Source: an uncultured Pseudomonas sp.
GTDB lineage: Bacteria; Pseudomonadota; Gammaproteobacteria; Pseudomonadales; Pseudomonadaceae
Length of the DNA stretch: 6,300 nucleotides
Assembly: GCF_946885885.1 (NCBI RefSeq)
Contig: NZ_CAMPHN010000229.1
Span: 1 to 6,300 of the forward strand
Direction of reading: 5' to 3'
Positions 5,083 to 6,300 of the stretch are shown here, piece after piece (positions within the stretch are counted from its first letter, which is position 1; each line of letters starts with the position of its first letter). Below the pieces are notes generated by a model that was not told where the DNA came from, searched no databases, and saw nothing but the letters and a program-made list of their open reading frames with translations. A program made the translations under genes and the position numbers.

Positions 5083-5859
5083 ATGAAGAAGTTCGTCTTG
5101 TTGGGCGGCATCGCCCTGAGTTTGATCGCCGCCAACCTGTTCGCTGCCGAGAAACCGCTGCGCTTAGGGATAGAAGCGGCTTATCCGCCCTTCGCTTACA
5201 AAGAGGCGAGCGGCGAGATCGCCGGTTTCGATGTGGATATCGGCAATGCGCTGTGCGCCGAGATGAAGGTCGAGTGTCAGTGGGTCGAGCAGGAGTTCGA
5301 CGGCCTGATCCCCTCGCTGAAGGTGAAGAAGGTCGATGCCATCCTCTCGTCCATGACCATCACCGATGAGCGGCGCAAATCGGTGGATTTCACCAATAAG
5401 TACTACTACAGCCCGGCGCGCCTGGTGATGAAGGAAGGCAGCACAGTGGCCGAGGATTTCAGCAACCTCAAGGGCAAGCGCATCGGCGTGCAGCGTTCGA
5501 CCACCACCGACAGGTTCGCCAGTAAAGTGCTGGCGGAGAAGGGCGTCGAAGTGGTGCGTTACAGCTCGCAGAACGAAATCTACCTGGACCTGATTTCCGC
5601 GCGCCTGGACGGCACCCTGGCCGATGTCATCCCGGTCGACGAAGGCTTCCTGAAAACCGACAGCGGCAAGGGCTTCGCGTTCGTCGGCCCGAACTTCACC
5701 GACCCCAAGTTCTTCGGCGAAGGCGCCGGCATCGCAGTGCGCAAGGGCGATAGCGAACTGCTCGGCAAGTTCAACGAAGCGATCACGGCGATCCGCGCCA
5801 GTGGCGAGTACCAGAAGATCCAGAGCAAATACTTCGACTTCGATATCTACGGCGACTGA
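5083..5859 (+). CDS. Periplasmic lysine/arginine/ornithine-type ABC binding protein
   Basis: This 258-residue protein is a solute-binding component of a polar amino-acid ABC importer, secreted to the periplasm. A signal peptide is clear: MKK, hydrophobic core 4-19, and likely cleavage after LFA or LFAA (21/22). The mature part follows the HisJ/ArgT/AotJ fold: GIEAAYPPF (29-37), GFDVDIGNALC (48-58), EFDGLIPSLK (71-80), DAILSSMTITDERR (85-98), GVQRSTTTDRF (135-145) and the KYFDFDIYGD end. By alignment with HisJ, S89, S90, T92, R97, T140/T141 and D181 match ligand residues, and C58-C65 matches its disulfide. Basic amino-acid preference is inferred; AotJ-like arginine/ornithine is my best guess. 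AGGAA at 5070-5074 supports the ATG at 5083. No permease or ATPase gene follows within 441 bp. Confidence 0.9.
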   Translation: MKKFVLLGGIALSLIAANLFAAEKPLRLGIEAAYPPFAYKEASGEIAGFDVDIGNALCAEMKVECQWVEQEFDGLIPSLKVKKVDAILSSMTITDERRKSVDFTNKYYYSPARLVMKEGSTVAEDFSNLKGKRIGVQRSTTTDRFASKVLAEKGVEVVRYSSQNEIYLDLISARLDGTLADVIPVDEGFLKTDSGKGFAFVGPNFTDPKFFGEGAGIAVRKGDSELLGKFNEAITAIRASGEYQKIQSKYFDFDIYGD

Positions 5860-5888
5860 GTTACATGGCGTCCGACAAAACCCCGTAA

Positions 5889-5945
5889 CCCGGATGCAAT
5901 CAGGGAAGCGCTTGTGCGGCTACCAACGCGTCCCGGATTGCATCC
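5889..5945. repeat. Palindromic repeat unit A, copy 1
   Basis: The ends GGATGCAATC (5892-5901) and GATTGCATCC (5936-5945) are a perfect 10-bp inverted repeat. The 57-bp unit matches 6123-6179 with three differences, all within 5901-5906. It begins 30 bp after the binding-protein stop, so its hairpin could also mark the end of that transcript, although no T-run follows. Confidence 0.85.
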
Positions 5946-5977
5946 AGGCTACCCCGCGCCTCCCAGGTTCCTAGCAC

Positions 5978-6048
5978 GTAGCCTGGGTTGAGCGCAGCGA
6001 TACCCAGGGCGCCGATACCCGGGTATCGCTTCGCTCAACCCGGGCTAC
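5978..6048. repeat. Palindromic repeat unit B, copy 1
   Basis: The 31-bp arms (5978-6008 and 6018-6048), starting GTAGCC and ending GGGCTAC, are inverted complements with three mismatches, so the unit can form a long hairpin or cruciform. A perfect 16-bp palindrome, CGATACCCGGGTATCG, lies at 6013-6028. Bases 5973-6025 are identical to 6248-6300. Confidence 0.85.
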
Positions 6049-6122
6049 CATTGGTTGACTTTGATCGTTGCCACATCGAGGCGTCGAACCGTCCACGTGG
6101 GAACGATCAGCTGCTCCCATAG
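6049..6122. other. Spacer between repeat units
   Basis: This 74-bp stretch between unit B copy 1 and unit A copy 2 has no credible coding frame or strong hairpin. A plus-strand open frame from 6068 to 6256 crosses repeat DNA and is not convincing as a gene. Confidence 0.3.
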
Positions 6123-6179
6123 CCCGGATGCAATGCGGGGAGCGCTTGTGCGGCTACCAACGCGTCCCGGATTGCATCC
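6123..6179. repeat. Palindromic repeat unit A, copy 2
   Basis: This is the second copy of the 57-bp unit at 5889-5945, in the same orientation, offset by exactly 234 bp and without gaps. The last 39 bp are identical. Its ends GGATGCAAT (6126-6134) and ATTGCATCC (6171-6179) form a 9-bp inverted repeat. Confidence 0.85.
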
Positions 6180-6186
6180 CGCATTA

Positions 6187-6300
6187 TCAGCCCGTGGCTA
6201 AACCCGCCGAAGCAGCCACCGGGGCTTCTCTGGGCAACTTCAGCGTCAGCACGTAGCCTGGGTTGAGCGCAGCGATACCCAGGGCGCCGATACCCGGGTA
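6187..6300 (-). CDS. Possible C-terminal end of a minus-strand gene, partial
   Basis: The minus strand is open from the right edge to a TGA at 6189-6187, 37 codons. The last 21 residues, VLTLKLPREAPVAASAGLATG, are not repeat-derived; VLTLKLPRE recalls the closing strand of histidine-kinase type ATPase domains, which is only a resemblance. The residues before it are encoded by repeat unit B copy 2 read in frame. If real, the repeat has entered or become part of the gene's 3' end. Codons TTA and AGA are unusual for this genome. Chance is a serious alternative. Confidence 0.2.
   Translation of the reverse strand, partial: YPGIGALGIAALNPGYVLTLKLPREAPVAASAGLATG
6253..6300. repeat. Palindromic repeat unit B, copy 2, cut by the window end
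   Basis: Identical to 5978-6025, the first 48 bp of unit B. The exact match extends 5 bp further left (AGCAC), so 53 bp in total are the same as in copy 1. The right arm lies outside the window. Confidence 0.85.

Noticed and set aside
6068..6256. Plus-strand 62-codon open frame
   Set aside because: Much of it is repeat unit A and it has no ribosome site or recognisable product.
5889..6300. CRISPR array or insertion sequence
   Set aside because: Only two copies of each unit with irregular spacing, strong internal palindromes, and no transposase or cas gene.

Overview
The window looks like a piece of chromosome from a Pseudomonas-type gammaproteobacterium. It is GC-rich, codes strongly with G/C in third positions, carries a PhoH-moaC-moaD-moaE gene order that I recall from Pseudomonas, and is studded with short palindromic intergenic repeats of the kind common in the stutzeri/mendocina/alcaligenes groups. 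The genus is an inference from gene content and protein similarity remembered, not from a search.

Layout. Bases 1-59 (minus strand) hold the first 19 codons of yaaA (peroxide stress protein). Divergent from it is dmeF (279-1241), a cation diffusion facilitator for Co/Ni-type divalent metals, preceded by a MerR-family promoter/operator: a 20-bp spacer between -35 and -10 filled by a near-perfect palindrome. Next comes a PIN-PhoH ATPase/ribonuclease-like gene (1538-2929). After a hairpin and a 7-bp tandem repeat tract, the molybdopterin genes moaC (3152-3640, GTG start), moaD (3637-3879, 4-bp overlap with moaC) and moaE (4048-4503) follow, closed by a strong intrinsic terminator (4546-4575). 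The last gene is a periplasmic basic amino-acid binding protein (5083-5859) with its own promoter region and a leader of roughly 175 nt, but no adjacent permease or ATPase.

The genes work as separate units: metal efflux (dmeF), RNA metabolism or stress (PhoH), cofactor synthesis (MoaC makes cPMP, MoaD carries the sulfur as a thiocarboxylate, MoaE forms molybdopterin synthase with MoaD), and amino-acid uptake.

The intergenic regions hold most of the unusual material: a 75-bp element between yaaA and dmeF; a 131-bp element wedged between moaD and moaE, genes normally almost touching; a related 179-bp composite after moaE with 11-bp perfect terminal inverted repeats; and an alternating A-B-A-B array of two palindromic repeat units from 5889 to the window end. 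A small minus-strand reading frame at 6187-6300 may be the tail of a gene lying beyond the right edge. I see no complete new multi-gene system. The best leads are the MerR-type operator, the repeat splitting the moa operon, and the modular structure of the repeats.
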